In this document: one piece after another, positions 53,075 to 62,444 of the stretch
Layout of the letters: each line of letters starts with the position of its first letter
Position numbering within the stretch: position 1 is the stretch's first letter
NCBI RefSeq assembly: GCF_009674625.1
Contig: NZ_WKJQ01000001.1
Span: 2,356,001-2,420,000 of the forward strand
Source of the DNA: Haloferax marinum
GTDB lineage: Archaea > Halobacteriota > Halobacteria > Halobacteriales > Haloferacaceae
Reading direction: 5' to 3'
Length of the DNA stretch: 64,000 nt
The notes under the pieces: generated by a model
What the model saw: only the letters and a program-made list of their open reading frames with translations
Databases searched by the model: none
What the model was told of the DNA's origin: nothing
Program-made: the position numbers and the translations under genes

Positions 53075-54016
53075 ATGGACATACTCGTTACTGGTGGCGC
53101 TGGATTTATCGGATCCAATTTTGTTCGGTTTCTACTCCAAGAACGCGACGACTCGGTAACCACGCTGGATGCACTCACATACGCAGGGTCGCGTGACAAT
53201 CTCGAAGGCGTTCTCGATGACCCGAACCACCGATTCGTCGAAGGGGACATTCGTAACCGTGAACTCGTCGAAAATCTTGTGACTGACGCAGACGCAGTCG
53301 TCAACTTTGCTGCGGAATCTCACGTTGACCGCTCGATCAACGGTGCGGAACCGTTTGTCTCCACCAACGTCCAGGGGACGCAGACGCTCCTCGATGCCGC
53401 CCTCAAGGCCGACATCAACTGCTTCCTCCAGATATCGACTGACGAGGTCTACGGAGAGATTCACGAAGGCCACTTTACTGAAGACGATCCACTCAACCCA
53501 CGAAACCCCTACTCGGCGACGAAAGCGAGTGCAGACTTACTCGTCCAGAGCTACCGAGAAACCCACGACCTTCCGGTACTCATCACTCGAACCTGTAACA
53601 ACTTCGGCCCACGCCAACACCCTGAGAAGCTCATTCCAAAGTTCCTTAAGTATGCTGCAGCAGGTGAGACACTCCCCGTGTACGGTGACGGGTCGAACGT
53701 CCGCGAGTGGATATACGTCGAGGACAACTGTACGGCACTAGATACGGTTCTCCGCGACGGGAAAATCGGCGAGATATACAACATCGGGAGTGGAGTCGAA
53801 CTCTCGAACATCGAAACGACGGAAAAGATTCTCGAAACAGTCGGTGGTTCGACTGACCAAATCGAGTTCGTCGAAGACCGTGCTGGACACGACCAGCGGT
53901 ATGCCATCGACGCGAGTAAAATAAAGCAAATTGGCTGGGAACCGGAGTGGAGCTTCGAGGAAGGACTCGAAGCATGTGTCGACTACTACCTCGGGGGGGA
54001 AACCGTTGATGTCTAA
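53075..54016 (+). CDS. rmlB: dTDP-glucose 4,6-dehydratase RmlB
   Basis: The protein has 313 residues from the ATG at 53075, not the earlier in-frame start, because MDILVTGGAGFIGSN is the family N-terminus. It has STDEVYGEI, YSATKAS and RTCNNFGPRQ, typical of RmlB. It dehydrates dTDP-glucose to the 4-keto-6-deoxy sugar. Together with rmlA, rmlC and rmlD it completes the dTDP-L-rhamnose pathway in this window. Confidence 0.9.
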   Translation: MDILVTGGAGFIGSNFVRFLLQERDDSVTTLDALTYAGSRDNLEGVLDDPNHRFVEGDIRNRELVENLVTDADAVVNFAAESHVDRSINGAEPFVSTNVQGTQTLLDAALKADINCFLQISTDEVYGEIHEGHFTEDDPLNPRNPYSATKASADLLVQSYRETHDLPVLITRTCNNFGPRQHPEKLIPKFLKYAAAGETLPVYGDGSNVREWIYVEDNCTALDTVLRDGKIGEIYNIGSGVELSNIETTEKILETVGGSTDQIEFVEDRAGHDQRYAIDASKIKQIGWEPEWSFEEGLEACVDYYLGGETVDV

Positions 54017-54119
54017 AGAGTCGCTCCTAGAGGACAAGCCGATTCCAGACGACGAGTGGGAGACTATCGTTCGAAACGTACCACTCGTCTATCCGCATCC
54101 TTTCACCCGTCTCGCTTGA
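54009..54119 (+). pseudogene. Truncated N-terminus of a NUDIX-hydrolase-like gene
   Basis: The 36-codon frame (ATG at 54009, TGA at 54119) overlaps the end of rmlB by eight bases. It reads IPDDEWETIVRNVPLV, which looks like the start of haloarchaeal NUDIX (GDP-mannose mannosyl-hydrolase-like) proteins, then departs into unrelated sequence and stops. The NUDIX box is missing, so this is a broken copy, suggesting a deletion or insertion joint near 54090. Confidence 0.5.
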
Positions 54120-54612
54120 GTATGACGTTGCAGTCAAACACTCGCAATTGAGGCTTTTGGGGTTTCCAGCAGTCCCAAAAGTACACACCATAAATTTCGC
54201 ATTTTTCGACACAGAGGTTTTCAGCGTGAGGTGATTCGTACCAATGCCAATAAAATGCGTTACCTGACTCATCATTTTCTCCCCCACTATTGCATTTCAA
54301 GTCGATAATGGCTGGCGAATCCAAAAACTCGACCCGCTCAACTTGGCCCCCACTCGAAGTGGAGGGATAACCGTGAGTCAGCGGTTCACTTATTGTCATT
54401 TCACCATTCCCACCATCGACATTTGTCACACGGCCGAATTGCCAGCGTCCACCAGCGTCGGGTGTCGACTCCAGGGGCAGCGTCCGTGTCGTAGGTGCCT
54501 TCCATTGGTCGTCTCTCTCACCGGAGTACAGAAAGAAGTTCTCGAATCGTTGAGCGGAGAGACCGGCCCACCGAGTTTCGTTGCCCAGAGATTGACCTGC
54601 CCGGTTCAACAC
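54103..54612 (-). CDS. Possible 3' fragment of a beta-helix-like protein
   Basis: A 169-codon frame from a GTG at 54612. The same frame stays open upstream of this GTG to the antitoxin-like stop at 54721, without an ATG or TTG in between. The protein is polar, Gly/Ser/Asn-rich, with regular beta-strand spacing (FDSPAIIDLK-type segments), suggesting a right-handed beta-helix surface protein. It looks like the C-terminal part of a larger gene whose 5' end is lost. It overlaps the NUDIX remnant at its 3' end. Confidence 0.4.
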   Translation of the reverse strand: MLNRAGQSLGNETRWAGLSAQRFENFFLYSGERDDQWKAPTTRTLPLESTPDAGGRWQFGRVTNVDGGNGEMTISEPLTHGYPSTSSGGQVERVEFLDSPAIIDLKCNSGGENDESGNAFYWHWYESPHAENLCVEKCEIYGVYFWDCWKPQKPQLRVFDCNVILKRDG

Positions 54613-54720
54613 GTTTCCACCGAGTATGGCGATTCCCGAGGAACTACTCGTGGGATTTCCTAAGAGAGCATCTCTTCTTCCTAATTCACCAGCCTGTTTT
54701 ACCGTGCGTACGCGACCCCG

Positions 54721-54873
54721 TTAGTCCGCGTCCGAAAGGACGTGACGTGTGGTCACAATCGGACTCGGCGCGTCTACCAGTCGCCGAAGCGTGTCTTCCA
54801 TCGTCTCACTGTCACGGTTCTGTGACTTGATGTACCCGTGGAAGGCTTCCGACACCCGAATGGATTTGCTCAT
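54721..54873 (-). CDS. Small antitoxin-like (ribbon-helix-helix/VapB type) protein
   Basis: This 50-residue gene is read directly from the minus strand: ATG at 54873, TAA at 54723-54721. It has the SIRVSEAFHGYI and ETMEDTLRRLV segments typical of short haloarchaeal VapB-type antitoxins. No PIN-domain toxin follows; downstream is the beta-helix fragment. It is therefore an orphan or remnant. Confidence 0.55.
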   Translation of the reverse strand: MSKSIRVSEAFHGYIKSQNRDSETMEDTLRRLVDAPSPIVTTRHVLSDAD

Positions 54874-54991
54874 ATGTCAAACATTGTCACAGAGTCGCAT
54901 AAGTGCCATTATTCATACAATTTTTTGAGTTTCAGACCATCGATACGGTGTCTCTACCGGATACGTCGGCGAACAGGGGAATAAATGATGG

Positions 54992-56527
54992 TTAGCGGAA
55001 TGACGGCGGGACCTGCACAACCTCCACACCGTTGGCGAGTTCCGTCTTGAGGTGCCGGTAGATGATGGCCACGACGATTAGCCAGAGGAGCACCAGCAGG
55101 TACGGAAGCAGACTGCGAGATTGCTCGACAGGTGATTCAACAACCCCTGCATCGAAAGTGTCGATAGGGGCACCGATGTCTGCACCGGCGACGGGCGTTT
55201 CCGTCTCGGGAGTTTCGGTCACCTGCACGGGAGTCGTCTGGCTGTCACCGCGTGCGTCGGCACGCTCTTCGTCGCCACCGCTGTCATCCACGTCTACCTC
55301 CGGAGTGTTCGGGGCGTCGGGTGTCGGAACGGCGGTTGTCGTCGACGAACTCGTTTGCGCCCCACCACCACCACCGCCACCACCGCGTTTCGACGACCCA
55401 CCACTGGACGCTTTCGTGTCGTCGTCGGTGTTGGACGAGTCGTCGGTTGGCGTGCTGGCGCTCTCGTCGTCAGTTGGCGTCGATGTGTTCTCGCTGGTGG
55501 GCGTCGACGAGTTGTCGATTGGACTTGTGCTATTCTCGTCGACAGGGTCTGTCGAGTTGTCCGTTGGGTTCGAACTATTGTCGACTGGGTTCGAACTATT
55601 GTCGACTGGACTCGACGAGTTGTCGGTCGGTGCAGTGCTGTTGTTCGTCGGACTGCTGGTGTCGTCGGTGGGGTCGCTACTGTTGTCGGTCAGTGTGGAA
55701 CTGTTGTCCGTAGAACTGGAGGTGCTGTCTGTCGGTGTAGTGTTGTTGTTGTCTGCGGGGTTGTTACTGTTATCGACTGGATTTGACGAGTTATCGACGG
55801 GGCTCGACGAGTTGTCGTCGACAGGGGGAGTGCTGTTGTCGTCGGTGGGGTTTGAACTATTATCTACTGGGTCAGACGAGTTGTCTGATGGATTCGAACT
55901 GTTGTCGGTTGGGTTAGTGCTGTTGTCGGTTGGGTTAGACGAATTGTCATCAGTCGGCGTGGAGTTGTTCTCATCGCCGACGTCACCGGTTCCGTTGGAG
56001 TCACCACTGTCGTCGGTGTCGTCGTCGACGCACTCATCGACACCACCGGATGACCCAGTCTGTTCACTCTCGTTGAGCAGGTCCGACACGTACTCAGAGA
56101 CCTGTTCGCCCACGGTTTCATTGGATGCCGAATTCTCGTCGGAAAGCGTACACTGAGTCGGCTCCTCGACGGGCGAGTCCTCACAGTGTGGATACCCGCT
56201 CGCGTTGACCAGGTCGTGGACGAAGTCGGAGACGTTCTGTCCAATCGTCTCTGACTCACCGGAGTCGAGGTCACACCTGTTCGAGTCAGAACCCTGCTCA
56301 GTCGATGCATTCGCGGCGTTCCCAGTCGCCGCATTACTGGATGTATTCGCGTGCGCTTCCGGAGTGGTCGCATTCGGTTCGTCAGCCTGGAGGGGACGCC
56401 CATCGACACTGCCAGAAGCACTGGCCACTTGCGCATCGCTAGATTGGATAGCGACGGCGGGAACGATTCCCGACGTCAAGATAGCCAGAGAGATAACGAG
56501 AATCGTGATAGTCTTGAACGGCACCAT
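54992..56527 (-). CDS. Surface protein with long sequon-rich repeat
   Basis: The 511-residue protein has a signal peptide (to about residue 27), two related Cys-containing segments (ETIGQNVSDFVHDL and ETVGEQVSEYVSDL), a long low-complexity region of Asn-Ser-Ser and Asp-Asn repeats (about 180-375), a Gly-rich stretch, and one membrane helix near the C-terminus (LPYLLVLLWLIVVAIIY) followed by a short tail. Dozens of NxS/T sequons make it a probable heavily N-glycosylated protein exposed on the surface, next to the glycan genes. Confidence 0.8.
   Translation of the reverse strand: MVPFKTITILVISLAILTSGIVPAVAIQSSDAQVASASGSVDGRPLQADEPNATTPEAHANTSSNAATGNAANASTEQGSDSNRCDLDSGESETIGQNVSDFVHDLVNASGYPHCEDSPVEEPTQCTLSDENSASNETVGEQVSEYVSDLLNESEQTGSSGGVDECVDDDTDDSGDSNGTGDVGDENNSTPTDDNSSNPTDNSTNPTDNSSNPSDNSSDPVDNSSNPTDDNSTPPVDDNSSSPVDNSSNPVDNSNNPADNNNTTPTDSTSSSTDNSSTLTDNSSDPTDDTSSPTNNSTAPTDNSSSPVDNSSNPVDNSSNPTDNSTDPVDENSTSPIDNSSTPTSENTSTPTDDESASTPTDDSSNTDDDTKASSGGSSKRGGGGGGGGAQTSSSTTTAVPTPDAPNTPEVDVDDSGGDEERADARGDSQTTPVQVTETPETETPVAGADIGAPIDTFDAGVVESPVEQSRSLLPYLLVLLWLIVVAIIYRHLKTELANGVEVVQVPPSFR
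55450..55990 (-). repeat. Low-complexity hexapeptide-type repeat (DNSSNP-like)
   Basis: Within the surface-protein gene the DNA repeats units close to GTTGTC and GACGAG that encode DNSSNPT-type hexa- and heptapeptides for about 180 codons, with small variations. Such tracts expand and shrink easily by slippage. Confidence 0.7.
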
Positions 56528-56896
56528 AGTACGTCATCTGAGAAATTGTTTTATGCTGATAAGGTAATTCTCAGAATAACTTGGGTTAGACGCCCCATTC
56601 CTGCCGAATCACGTTATTTGTGGGTGGTAACTAGGGGGTGCAATTCGATTGTGAGCCCCACGAAGACTCCGGGCCATCCGCTCTCCTTCTTCAATTCATC
56701 GAAGGTGTCGCTCTTCCAGCATCCAGACGTATCATATACTTCTCGGTTCACTATGATGCCCGCCCCGGAAAGGGTGTTACAATTGATTCCGCCCGCAAAA
56801 CCGCGTAGTAGTAGGCAGCTAAGACGGTTTACCTACTCGGTTAGATTTTAATTACCGTTGTTCACCGATTTGTAACTAACTCAATTGCTGCCGTTG
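56528..56896. other. Intergenic with a possible decayed reading frame
   Basis: No clear gene. The minus strand has an open frame ending at 56614 (about 60 codons, including SGAGIIVNREVYDTSG) with coding-like composition but no good start. It may be a glycosyltransferase remnant. The region holds the promoters of the surface protein and the gene at 56897. Confidence 0.3.
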
Positions 56897-57343
56897 ATGA
56901 CAACGATGGCCGCACGGACAGACACTGTCTCACCTCCACTCGAATCCTCAGCGATACAGAGTCGAGACTGGCGGTTCTGGCTGGGAATGGCAACCGACAG
57001 CACTCAACTTCTCGTGATGGCTACTCTGCTTGTGCTGAGTTTGGGGGTACTTCCACTGTACGAACCCATCTGGTGGTGGGACATCGCCATGCACACTTCC
57101 TGTAGCGCAATCATCGTGCTGTGGTTATTCAGGCTTCGCGTCACAGCAGGTGGTGCACTATTGGTCTTACTTTCCGTCAGTGTTGGTTGGGAAGTACTCG
57201 AAGCCGTGACACCACACTTCGTGTTGATGGCAGGGGACACGGTTGACACCGTCGGCGACATCGTCTCAAACACGTCTGGCTGGGCTCTAGTCGTTCTTGC
57301 CCGTTGGTGGTTCGAACCCTTTGAAACATCGACTGGTTACTAA
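56897..57343 (+). CDS. Small polytopic membrane protein, YjdF/DUF2238-like
   Basis: The protein has 148 residues from the ATG at 56897. Four hydrophobic segments carry WWDIAMHTS, GWEVLEAV and DTVDTVGDIVSNTSG, matching the conserved His, Glu and Asp pattern of the YjdF/DUF2238 and VanZ-like families. No enzyme activity is established. It is not obviously part of an operon. Confidence 0.6.
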   Translation: MTTMAARTDTVSPPLESSAIQSRDWRFWLGMATDSTQLLVMATLLVLSLGVLPLYEPIWWWDIAMHTSCSAIIVLWLFRLRVTAGGALLVLLSVSVGWEVLEAVTPHFVLMAGDTVDTVGDIVSNTSGWALVVLARWWFEPFETSTGY

Positions 57344-57520
57344 ATTTGTACGCGAAAAGGCGTGTACGCGTTTGTCGCAGAAGCGGGTTCGATGTGGAAC
57401 CCACTGTCCCCTTGAGTTGACAGCAAGGTCGGCTATCCATGTGAAAAGTGAAACGGCGGGACGAGACAAATCCACGATACAGCGGAACACCTATCAAATC
57501 GCTATCCAACATGTGTTCAC

Positions 57521-58249
57521 ATGGTCTCTTCGGATTCGAACACTTCCCGTCACGCCATTCTCTCGTGTGAGGGTGTGACTCGAGCCTATACACGAGGAGG
57601 TTCGGGATGGCGGCGATCGACATCATCGCAAACGGTCGTCGCCGTTGACGATGTCTCTACGTCGATTTCGACGGGTGACGTCGTCGGGCTCGCCGGCCCG
57701 AGCGGCAGCGGGAAATCGACACTCCTCCACTTGCTCGCTGGCCTTGATACACCGACTAAAGGTCGAGTCGTTCTCAATGGGACGGACACAAGCGGCCTTT
57801 CCGAGAGCGCTCGTGCAAAACTCCGACTTGACGAAGTTGGGATTGTCTTCCAGCATTTCCACCTTCTCCCGTCTCTCTCTGCCCGTGCAAATGCCGCACT
57901 CCCACTCGTGCAGCGAGGCGTTTCAAAATCCACACGTCGAAACAAAGCAACCGAACTCCTCAATGCAGTCGGCCTCGCAGACCGTGCAACTCACAAACCC
58001 TCTGAATTGAGTGGTGGTGAACAACAGCGCGTTGCTATTGCTCGGGCTCTTGTCACCGACCCCTCTCTGTTGATTGCGGACGAACCGACGGGTGAACTCG
58101 ACAGCAACACAGGTCGGCAGATTCTCAATCTCTTGACCGACGTTGCTGATGACCGAGCAGTCGTCATCGCCTCGCACGACGATGCGGTCCTCGAACGGGC
58201 AGATAGAGTCCTCCGACTCCATGACGGGAGACTCCAAGATGAGTCATAA
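57521..58249 (+). CDS. ABC transporter ATP-binding protein, LolD/MacB type
   Basis: The 242-residue ATPase has Walker A (GPSGSGKST), Q-loop (VFQHFHLLPSLS), signature LSGGEQQRVAIARAL and Walker B LLIADEPTGELD, plus the switch His in ASHD. The LolD/MacB type pairs with FtsX-like permeases, as with the two genes that follow. A lipoprotein or other envelope substrate is likely, but not determinable here. Confidence 0.9.
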   Translation: MVSSDSNTSRHAILSCEGVTRAYTRGGSGWRRSTSSQTVVAVDDVSTSISTGDVVGLAGPSGSGKSTLLHLLAGLDTPTKGRVVLNGTDTSGLSESARAKLRLDEVGIVFQHFHLLPSLSARANAALPLVQRGVSKSTRRNKATELLNAVGLADRATHKPSELSGGEQQRVAIARALVTDPSLLIADEPTGELDSNTGRQILNLLTDVADDRAVVIASHDDAVLERADRVLRLHDGRLQDES

Positions 58250-59477
58250 CCTAAGACGACTGACGGGCGTTATCCGCCTTGGAGTTGCTCGATTCGTTGG
58301 TCGGCTCTTCGGTGGAGACTCACGCCAACTTTGGTCAAGCATCGCAGGCGTTGCTTTCGCGGTCATGCTCATGACGACTGTTGGTGGAATCTCACTTGGC
58401 CTGGCATCACAATCCGCTATCGAGAGCGAAGACGTCGACTACTGGGTAGTCCCTGACGCAGCCAGTGAATCAGCGATTGCAGTCTCTGTTGACGCTCCCC
58501 GACTGGGTGGTGTCCATGCCGTCACGGACCAACTCAACGCTGACGACCGAATCGACTATTCAACACCCGTGCTGATCCGGGTACTCAAACTCTCGAACCC
58601 ACAGACAGACACCAATGAGTACATTCTCGTCGCAGGTGTCGTTCCAGACTCGAATAGTCGGTCGATACTTGGCCTCCCAACTGGGTCTCTCGAACCGGGT
58701 GACCCCCATTATGCTAACGGACAATACACGGGTCCGTGGACAGGAGAGGTCGTCCTTAGTGCGGGTGCAGCGGAGCTCTTAGGCGCTGAGCAAGGGACGC
58801 AACTCTTCCCGAAGTCGGGTTCTGGGATAGACAAGTCGTTTACAGTCGCTGACGTCGCTGAGAGTGAATACACGACTGGAGTCGGTGAAGTTCCGGTCGC
58901 ACTTGTCCATCTTTCCGAAGCTCAGGCTCTTTCTGGGGCAACCAATGGTGACCAAGCCGACCAGATTCTCGTAAGTACTGACAACGCTGGTGTTGCAAGT
59001 GATATCGAACAACTGTACCCACAGACGAATGTCGTCAAGCGAACTGGGTTTGCCCAGGAGCAACTTTCTTCGTCGAGCTTGTCGCTCGCAATTGCGGTCG
59101 GTGCTGTGCTCACTGCCTTCGTTGTAGGGACGCTCTTTGTCGCAACGATGATGGGGCTCGAAGTCCTCGCTGAACGGACTTCGCTTGCTACTCTCGCAGC
59201 GATTGGCTACAGTTCTGGCTCACGGAGTCTTCTCCTTGTCGTTGAGACGCTCAGTGTGACGCTCATCGGGGCAATCATTGGTCTCGTTCTCGGCATGGGA
59301 GGCATCGAACTCACGAATATCCTCTCAGAGAAATATCTCGGCATCGCCTCAGTTGCCCGGTTCGATCCGTTACTCATTGCAGCAGCATTCGTCATCTCGA
59401 TTTTTATCGGCGTCTTCGCGTCAATTTACCCCGTGTGGCTGAGTCACCGAGCGAACCCCGTGGAGGTGCTCCAATGA
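58239..59477 (+). CDS. FtsX-like ABC permease, first subunit
   Basis: The protein has 412 residues from the ATG at 58239; an ATG at 58221 is also possible. It has an N-terminal helix, a large extracellular MacB_PCD-type domain, and three C-terminal helices in the FtsX-permease arrangement. It overlaps the ATPase gene by 11 bases and is coupled to the next permease by ATGA at 59474-59477. Confidence 0.85.
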   Translation: MSHNLRRLTGVIRLGVARFVGRLFGGDSRQLWSSIAGVAFAVMLMTTVGGISLGLASQSAIESEDVDYWVVPDAASESAIAVSVDAPRLGGVHAVTDQLNADDRIDYSTPVLIRVLKLSNPQTDTNEYILVAGVVPDSNSRSILGLPTGSLEPGDPHYANGQYTGPWTGEVVLSAGAAELLGAEQGTQLFPKSGSGIDKSFTVADVAESEYTTGVGEVPVALVHLSEAQALSGATNGDQADQILVSTDNAGVASDIEQLYPQTNVVKRTGFAQEQLSSSSLSLAIAVGAVLTAFVVGTLFVATMMGLEVLAERTSLATLAAIGYSSGSRSLLLVVETLSVTLIGAIIGLVLGMGGIELTNILSEKYLGIASVARFDPLLIAAAFVISIFIGVFASIYPVWLSHRANPVEVLQ

Positions 59478-60703
59478 TAGTTCTCTCTCGACTCCGCGCT
59501 GTCATCGGGATTGCATCGGCGCAGATTCGACACCAGCGACTGCGGAGTATTCTCGCAGTCGTCGGCATCTGTCTTGCAGTTCTATCGATGACGTTGCTCA
59601 CGTCGCTTGGTGCTGGCGTCGTCCAGACTGGGCAAGAAAAGTTCGACACGTCTGGGCGTGACCTTTGGGTGACTGGCGGCCCCGTTCGACTCACACCAGA
59701 GACAGGGGGGTTCCAGAACTCCTTGGATAACTCGCACCAGGTCGCAGACGAAATCACTGCACGGGATGACGTGAAGAATGCTGCAGCATTGGGATTCCAG
59801 ACCGTCTATGTGTCGCCGAACCAATCTGAGTTCGAGACGATCATTGGAGTAGGTGCTCCCAGTGGTGGCCAAACAGTAACCGTGACTGAGGGCTCTCAGT
59901 ACACTTCTGCTGACAAACACTACGCTGGTGGCAGTTACGACGGCCCAATGACCCACGAAGTCATCATTAGTCCGGAGACTGCCGAACAATTCGATGTTGG
60001 TGTAAACGACACACTCTATATCGGGAGTACACTTGTCTCGGCCAAGCAGAATGAGTTCCGCATTACAGGAATCTCTCCCACTTACTCGAATTTCCTTGGG
60101 ACACGTAACGTCGTAATGCACCTCAGTGAACTTCAGGAGATATCTGGGACGACTGGCACGGACACAGCAAGTCTTGTCACAGTCGCGCTTCAAGACGGTG
60201 CGGACCCGGAAACAGTCGCATCGGAGATCGAAGCTCAGTACCCAACGCTCGACGTGCGAACGAACCAAGAACAACTGGAAGCGACCTTGCGGCGCCAGGC
60301 TGTTCTTATCGCTGCTGGTGTTTCGCTCGTCGTCCTCTCTATTGTCACCGGTATCGCGCTAACACTGAATCTCGTGTTGTCGCTCATCTACCAGCAACGA
60401 CGAGAGTTTGCAGCCCTTCGCGCACAAGGGCTCTCAGTATGGACGCTTGTCGGTGTCGTCGGTACACAGGCATTCACGTACGGTATCTTCGGTGGGGCAC
60501 TGGCAGCCGGACTCACCTACCCGCTCGCTGATTTTCTCAATATTGTCATTGAGCGATTGGTTGGCTTCGAGGGTGTCGTTGCGGTCGACCAGCGTATTGT
60601 CATTGGTGGCTTTGCTATCGCCCTTGTCATTGGTATGGCTAGCGCCTTTGCGGGGTCATGGAGTCTTGCACGTCAACCAGTCACTGACCTTTTGGATAAC
60701 TGA
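59474..60703 (+). CDS. FtsX-like ABC permease, second subunit
   Basis: The protein has 409 residues from the ATG at 59474. It has the same layout as its neighbour, with one N-terminal helix, a periplasmic-type domain and three C-terminal helices. A heteromeric pair of FtsX permeases with one LolD-type ATPase is a complete ABC system of the MacB/Lol class. Confidence 0.85.
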   Translation: MIVLSRLRAVIGIASAQIRHQRLRSILAVVGICLAVLSMTLLTSLGAGVVQTGQEKFDTSGRDLWVTGGPVRLTPETGGFQNSLDNSHQVADEITARDDVKNAAALGFQTVYVSPNQSEFETIIGVGAPSGGQTVTVTEGSQYTSADKHYAGGSYDGPMTHEVIISPETAEQFDVGVNDTLYIGSTLVSAKQNEFRITGISPTYSNFLGTRNVVMHLSELQEISGTTGTDTASLVTVALQDGADPETVASEIEAQYPTLDVRTNQEQLEATLRRQAVLIAAGVSLVVLSIVTGIALTLNLVLSLIYQQRREFAALRAQGLSVWTLVGVVGTQAFTYGIFGGALAAGLTYPLADFLNIVIERLVGFEGVVAVDQRIVIGGFAIALVIGMASAFAGSWSLARQPVTDLLDN

Positions 60704-60741
60704 GTTCTTCCAAGGGAATCAAACACGAAATCAGTCCGTAT

Positions 60742-61329
60742 TCACTGATTACCCTCTGTACCACTGTTTCGCTGTGCCCGCCATATCTTATTCGCAGCCC
60801 ATAGGAGAACCGCAAAGACTGCGAGGGCGTTTTGAGCCCGATATTGTGGGTCACCACTCGATTCGATAACTCGAATCCACGGGGGAGTTCCATCGCTTGG
60901 AGATACTGGATAAAGTGGCCACAAGAGGAACCGCATGGACCACCAATCACCAGTGAGTGCAGTCTTGTACACATCTCCGACGTAATGAGAGAGGAGACCA
61001 ACACTTCCAGCGATGGCGTACTCTGTATGGCCTTCCCTGTGGGCCCACAGGACGACTACAACGAGTATCGGAGCAATCACCAATACAGAGTGGCCGAGTG
61101 ACCTTCCACTTGGGAGAATACCGACGTACGACAGTGGCTTGTCGATGATGTCTGGAATTTGCGTTCCAACGAGGACGGTGAGCAACAACCACCCTTGAGG
61201 GAGGGGTTCCTGTCGAGCAAGGCGAATGAGGACATAGGAGAGATAGCCAAATGCGAGGTGGCCAAGAGGGAACACGTACGCACCTAACGGCAGCAGTTCG
61301 CTTGAACCTCTGGGTCGCCGATCAGACAT
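60742..61329 (-). CDS. Membrane-bound metal-dependent hydrolase family protein (YdjM type), second copy
   Basis: The 195-residue protein with about five helices carries GHLAFGYLSY, IPDIIDKPL, the His of GHSVLV and the SHYVGDVY motif of the YdjM/DUF457 family. A related protein lies at 29047. It begins upstream of a DUF1616 gene on the same strand. Confidence 0.7.
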   Translation of the reverse strand: MSDRRPRGSSELLPLGAYVFPLGHLAFGYLSYVLIRLARQEPLPQGWLLLTVLVGTQIPDIIDKPLSYVGILPSGRSLGHSVLVIAPILVVVVLWAHREGHTEYAIAGSVGLLSHYVGDVYKTALTGDWWSMRFLLWPLYPVSPSDGTPPWIRVIESSGDPQYRAQNALAVFAVLLWAANKIWRAQRNSGTEGNQ

Positions 61330-61358
61330 TCATACATGTCAATCGACTATCCAAACCG

Positions 61359-62390
61359 TTAAGCCAACGACTCAATCACACTTCTACCGTCTATTTGTGA
61401 CGTATTCTGCGCAGTTTGACTAACGTTCACCCACAGGTGGACCTCGCGATACGCTGAGTCCACAGTCGGATTTGCGGCGGGCTCACCTTTGTAGAGTAGG
61501 TACACCAGCCGCAACCGCTCGCCCGTCATTGTTGGTGTGATCTCGTGTGATGTCCGCCAGGTCTCATTGTGTTCGACCTGTGGAGAAAAGCGAGCCAACT
61601 CACGTTCTTCTAATACTGTTGTGCTGTTGTTCTCGACACGAACGCGCTGTAACTTGGAGACAACGGTGTAGTTCACTTGCTCGTATTCTTGATTGCCCAC
61701 ACCAACAATCACCGACTTTGACTCACCAGCCACAAATTCTTCAGGATAGCCATCGGCGACAAGTTCACCATCGTCTCCTTCTGTGAGGAGATATAACTCC
61801 GTGAACGATTCCCCCTCTTTCGGAACGGCAACTGCATAGCCAACGCTTGCGGTCGCGAGAACAACGCTGACTACGAGGACGACGTTAAGCATTGCATCGG
61901 TCCGGGTCTCGGGTTCAAACAGTTCGTCCCGAGCAGACGAGAGCCACATCTCATAGGGGACTTCGAACTGTTCGCTCGCAGGCAACTCGTTCCGTCGACG
62001 TGCCCCAACAGCGACAAGTGCGAGTGTAACCCCACTTGTTGCGACCATGATAGGAACGAGTCGAATCCCCCAGGGTGTGAAATTGAGGACCAGTCCAATG
62101 AGTGGGACAACAGCAATGCTCACTCCAAACGAGAGAGCAACGCGTTCGATTCCATCAATCCCCTCATCACCGTCGCCGGCTTCGGGAAACAGTGCTGCAA
62201 TCATCGCGTATCCGGGGACAAACAACACAAATGGGAGCCCAAGGACAACCCGAAGCGGCGTCTCGTCGACGACTGGAAGGAACACCGCGAGGTTAACCAA
62301 CCCCACGAACACGACCGCTGCCGCGAGATCAGCGGGTAGCTCACGGAGTTGCCGAGGGAGGAGCAAGCGCCAATCCGGGTCGCCTGTCAT
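61359..62390 (-). CDS. DUF1616 membrane protein
   Basis: The 343-residue protein has four helices in its N-terminal half (about 20-140), including GLPFVLFVPGYAMIAALFP, the conserved DUF1616 segment, then another helix and an extracellular domain with several NxS/T sequons. DUF1616 proteins are common in haloarchaea, and function is unknown. It lies between the YdjM-like gene and the large surface protein. Confidence 0.8.
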   Translation of the reverse strand: MTGDPDWRLLLPRQLRELPADLAAAVVFVGLVNLAVFLPVVDETPLRVVLGLPFVLFVPGYAMIAALFPEAGDGDEGIDGIERVALSFGVSIAVVPLIGLVLNFTPWGIRLVPIMVATSGVTLALVAVGARRRNELPASEQFEVPYEMWLSSARDELFEPETRTDAMLNVVLVVSVVLATASVGYAVAVPKEGESFTELYLLTEGDDGELVADGYPEEFVAGESKSVIVGVGNQEYEQVNYTVVSKLQRVRVENNSTTVLEERELARFSPQVEHNETWRTSHEITPTMTGERLRLVYLLYKGEPAANPTVDSAYREVHLWVNVSQTAQNTSQIDGRSVIESLA

Positions 62391-62444
62391 TGTGATGAAT
62401 CTGATGACACTGGATACAAAAATGAGTCGGTCGTGGCGAACTCC

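Noticed and set aside
55062..56156. 364-codon plus-strand frame opposite the sequon-rich protein
   Set aside because: It is an antisense reading of a simple repeat and gives a low-complexity Ser/Val/Leu chain; the minus-strand gene has signal peptide, Cys segments and membrane anchor.
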